Position numbers and translations under genes: made by a program. A DNA stretch of 64,000 nt from Silanimonas sp965368785 (GTDB lineage: Bacteria; Pseudomonadota; Gammaproteobacteria; Xanthomonadales; Xanthomonadaceae). Shown here piece by piece: positions 61,719-64,000 of this stretch (position 1 is the first letter of the stretch; every line of letters starts with the position of its first letter). The notes beneath the pieces were generated by a model. That model saw nothing but the letters and a program-made list of their open reading frames with translations. It had not been told where the DNA came from and ran no database searches. The stretch lies in contig CBDUOG010000003.1 of the NCBI GenBank assembly GCA_965368785.1, forward strand, positions 9,821 through 73,820, read 5' to 3'.

Positions 61719-62722
61719 AAATTCTAGTCACCGGCGGTGGCGGGTTTTTAGGTTACGGGCTGAGCGCCGCATTGCATGCGCGCGGCTACGAAGTGATCAG
61801 CCTGCAACGCAGCCATTCGACGCAACTCGACGCGCTGGGTATCCGCCAGATTCGCGGTGACATCGCCGATGCGGCGACGGTAATGATGGCCTGCGAAGGC
61901 GTCGAGGCGATTTTTCACAACGCAGCCAAGGCCGGGCACTGGGGTAGTTATGAAAGCTACTACCAGCCCAATGTAGTGGGCACCAATAATATTCTGGCGG
62001 CCTGCCGTGCACAGCAGATAAGAAAGCTGGTCTACACTTCAAGCCCCAGCGTGACGCATAACGCACGCGTGCCCTGTGCCGGCAAGAACGAAGAAGACAT
62101 GCCGTATCCGGCTAAGTTCAAAGCACATTATCCGGCAACTAAAATGATCGCCGAAAAATCGGTGATCGCTGCCAATGGTGCCGAGTTGGCCACGGTGAGT
62201 CTGCGCCCGCGATTGATCTGGGGGCCGGGCGATAACAATTTATTGCCGCGTCTGGTGGAGCGTGCGCAAGCCGGTCGGCTGCGCTTGATCGCCGGCGGGC
62301 ACAACCAGCTGGACACCACGTATATCGACAATGCGGTGAACGCGCATTTGCTGGCATTCGATGCGCTTTCAATCAACGCCGACTGCGCCGGTAAGGCCTA
62401 TTTCATTTCTAATGGCGAACCCAAATCGGTGGCGGAAGTGGTGAACTCCTTACTCGGGGCCGCCGGCGAGCCGCCAGTGACGCAAACCCTGCCCCTGCCC
62501 CTGGCCTACGGTATTGGCGCGTTGTGCGAAGTGCTCTGGCCGGTGCTGCGTCTCACGGGCGAACCGCCGCTGACGCGATTTGCCGCCGAGCAACTCAGCA
62601 CCACCCACTGGTACGACATCAGTGCGGCGAAGCGTGATTTTGGCTACCGACCGCAGGTCAGCTTTGCTGAGGGCATCCAAAAACTCAGCCAATGGTGGGC
62701 AAGCGTAAAGCACAGTCGGTAA
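61715..62722 (+). CDS. oleD: OleD, 2-alkyl-3-oxoalkanoate reductase (SDR family)
   Basis: A 335-residue extended short-chain dehydrogenase. The NAD(P)-binding motif is VTGGGGFLGYGL and the catalytic Tyr-x-x-x-Lys is HYPATKMIAEK, with the preceding Ser in YTSSPSV. It reduces the OleA beta-keto acid to the beta-hydroxy acid used by OleC. It looks like 3-beta-hydroxysteroid dehydrogenases, as OleD homologues do. The start at 61715 overlaps the oleC stop; the longer frame (from 61685) reads through oleC. ubiJ follows after 9 bases. Confidence 0.94.
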   Translation: MKILVTGGGGFLGYGLSAALHARGYEVISLQRSHSTQLDALGIRQIRGDIADAATVMMACEGVEAIFHNAAKAGHWGSYESYYQPNVVGTNNILAACRAQQIRKLVYTSSPSVTHNARVPCAGKNEEDMPYPAKFKAHYPATKMIAEKSVIAANGAELATVSLRPRLIWGPGDNNLLPRLVERAQAGRLRLIAGGHNQLDTTYIDNAVNAHLLAFDALSINADCAGKAYFISNGEPKSVAEVVNSLLGAAGEPPVTQTLPLPLAYGIGALCEVLWPVLRLTGEPPLTRFAAEQLSTTHWYDISAAKRDFGYRPQVSFAEGIQKLSQWWASVKHSR

Positions 62723-62731
62723 ACTAGACCG

Positions 62732-63370
62732 ATGAACAGCCGCCCTGCCAACTCGCCATTTGCCTGGAAACCGATCGCCGGGCAGTTACTTGAGCGTGTA
62801 ATCAATCGCGTGGTCGCGCTGGATCCAAAGACTCAGACGCAAATCAAGAAGCTTCAAGGTCGGCGCATTAGCCTGCATTTAGAGAACCCGCCGCTGGGTT
62901 TAGAGCTACGGGTTGAAGACGACGCATTGCGCGTCGGCCCGACCAGCGAAGACGAGCCAGATTTAGGCATCAAAAGTAATTTGGCCGGCCTGCTTGGCCA
63001 GTTGCCGTTTTTCCGGCGCGATGGCGCGGTACCGGTTGGCAAAATGCGTATGAATGGCGATGTCGAACTGGCGCGTCAGTTACAGAAGATCGCCAGCGAT
63101 TTTGCGCCGCAGGTTCAAGATATTTTTGTTGAGTACTTTGGCGAACTTGCCGGGCCGCAAATGGCCAAGGCATTTACTGCCGGCCTGCAATTTATCAAAG
63201 GCGCATCATCCGAATTCGCCCAGAACGCGGCAGAGTTTGTCACCGAAGAGGCCAAGCTCGTTGTCGGCAAGGCCGAGCAAGACGCATTTTTCGATGACGT
63301 CGATCAGTTGCGCGAACGGTTTGACCGCCTCGCCGCGCGGGTTGAATCGCTAAGCAAGGTCGACGCATGA
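62732..63370 (+). CDS. ubiJ: Ubiquinone biosynthesis accessory factor UbiJ (SCP2 domain)
   Basis: A 212-residue protein with an N-terminal SCP2-type lipid-binding domain (LQGRRISLHLENPPLGL, VGKMRMNGDVELARQLQKI) and a C-terminal coiled helix (FDDVDQLRERFDRLAARVE). UbiJ binds ubiquinone intermediates and joins UbiK to the aerobic Ubi complex. It overlaps ubiB by 4 bases (ATGA), as in the usual ubiJ-ubiB pair. ubiE, which often comes first, is not here; oleD is, 9 bases upstream. Confidence 0.86.
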   Translation: MNSRPANSPFAWKPIAGQLLERVINRVVALDPKTQTQIKKLQGRRISLHLENPPLGLELRVEDDALRVGPTSEDEPDLGIKSNLAGLLGQLPFFRRDGAVPVGKMRMNGDVELARQLQKIASDFAPQVQDIFVEYFGELAGPQMAKAFTAGLQFIKGASSEFAQNAAEFVTEEAKLVVGKAEQDAFFDDVDQLRERFDRLAARVESLSKVDA

Positions 63371-64000
63371 TCGCTTCGATGTTCCGCGCACACCGCGTCC
63401 TGCGGGTTTTGGTACAACATGGCCTGGATGATTTGCTCAGCGATACGCCGCTGGCCAAGATGCGCTGGCTGCTGGTGCCATTTTCGCTGGGCCGCATGCA
63501 CAAAGACCGGCCGCGCGGCGAACGTCTGCGTTTGGCGCTGCAGGCGCTGGGACCGATCTTCGTAAAGTTCGGGCAAATTCTTTCAACCCGGCGCGACTTA
63601 ATTCCGGCCGACTTCGCTGATGAATTAGCGATTCTGCAAGACCAAGTCGCACCCTTTGATGGCGCACTGGCACGTGCGCGCATTCAGGCCGGTCTGGGCA
63701 AACCGATCGCGCAATTGTTCGCTGAGTTTTCCGAAACGCCGCTGGCGTCGGCTTCAGTTGCGCAAGTGCATCCCGCGCGCATCCTCAATGCCGATGGCAG
63801 TATCGGCCGCGATGTCGTGGTGAAAGTACTGCGCCCGGGCATTCGCCGACAAATCCGCGCCGATATCGAGTTGCTGCGCAGCCTGGCCGGTGTCGTGGAT
63901 CGCCACCACCCGGCAGCCGATAAGATTCGCGCGCAGGAACTGGTCGATGAAATCGAAAACACCCTCAAGGCCGAGCTCGACCTGCAACGCGAAGGCGCCA
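63367..64000 (+). CDS. ubiB: UbiB atypical kinase/ATPase (5' part, cut by window end)
   Basis: The first 211 residues of UbiB run open to the edge; the family is about 530-550 long. Visible are LGPIFVKFGQILSTRRDL, the KxGQ-type motif that blocks protein-kinase activity, the ELAILQDQVAPF segment, the Ala-rich nucleotide loop SASVAQVHPARI (replacing the Gly-rich loop), and VVVKVLRPGI with the catalytic-type Lys. UbiB supports ubiquinone synthesis, probably by extracting lipid intermediates from the membrane. The ATG overlaps the ubiJ stop. Confidence 0.93.
   Translation, partial: MIASMFRAHRVLRVLVQHGLDDLLSDTPLAKMRWLLVPFSLGRMHKDRPRGERLRLALQALGPIFVKFGQILSTRRDLIPADFADELAILQDQVAPFDGALARARIQAGLGKPIAQLFAEFSETPLASASVAQVHPARILNADGSIGRDVVVKVLRPGIRRQIRADIELLRSLAGVVDRHHPAADKIRAQELVDEIENTLKAELDLQREGA

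Noticed and set aside
1..64000. tRNA, rRNA, CRISPR arrays, insertion sequences, phage genes
   Set aside because: Gaps between genes are all under about 260 bases and none shows a cloverleaf, spaced direct repeats, terminal inverted repeats or a transposase or integrase gene.

Overview
The window reads as a chromosomal segment of a gammaproteobacterium, most likely of the Xanthomonadales/Lysobacterales or a close relative. The evidence is a complete oleABCD olefin cluster, recCBD in one operon, hemD-hemX-hemY, a glnA gene with an enteric-style sigma-54/NtrC control region, ubiJ-ubiB and ubiK, secB-gpsA, and a peptide-maturation locus of a type I associate with that order. Coding density is very high. 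No gap between genes exceeds about 260 bases. I saw no tRNA, rRNA, insertion sequence, phage gene or CRISPR array.

Layout. 1-4400: 5' end of a fused indolepyruvate:ferredoxin oxidoreductase (minus strand), gamma-glutamyltranspeptidase coupled to a small membrane methyltransferase, and a Ycf46-like AAA ATPase. 4480-8020: a tightly packed run of ParA-like ATPase, SixA phosphatase, YceI-like protein and phospholipase-D lipoprotein. 8130-13170: DUF1232 protein, hotdog thioesterase, PlsC-type acyltransferase, YheT hydrolase and a TPR protein with a degenerate sulfotransferase-like C-terminus. 13200-16850: uppP, then glnA with two NtrC sites, a sigma-54 promoter and a strong terminator shared with a convergent, degenerate HD-GYP gene. 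17030-22300: zapE plus a hydrolase, a secreted nuclease lipoprotein, a membrane-anchored cytochrome c and glutaminase. 22370-30830: recC-recB-recD. 30940-35610: a PII protein, ubiK, comM/yifB, a K+/H+ antiporter and a GFA-family zinc protein.

35620-43900 is the most interesting region. It holds a SagB-type dehydrogenase, two short paralogous precursor-like peptides, and two large paralogous membrane proteins with a class III cyclase-like head and a TPR tail. Each peptide gene lies opposite one cyclase-like gene, and the pair overlaps tail to tail. A cyclic-nucleotide-binding GGDEF protein follows. This looks like a RiPP-like maturation system with a duplicated peptide/cyclase module. The family set is known from bioinformatics, but I know of no characterised product.

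44070-57950 is mostly housekeeping: a LysR regulator with an operator-like dyad, acyltransferase-arfB, hemD-hemX-hemY, a rhodanese / L7/L12-tail protein / secB / gpsA run, an outer-membrane barrel, trmL, a two-domain M16 peptidase and small lipoproteins. 58010-62720 is oleABCD (thiolase, beta-lactone decarboxylase, beta-lactone synthetase, reductase), which makes long-chain olefins from fatty acyl-CoAs. It runs directly into ubiJ and the 5' part of ubiB, which is cut by the window edge.

Start codons were chosen from ribosome binding sites, family lengths and coupling to upstream stops, so several genes begin inside their longest open frame. Family names are recognised from sequence motifs; no database search was possible.
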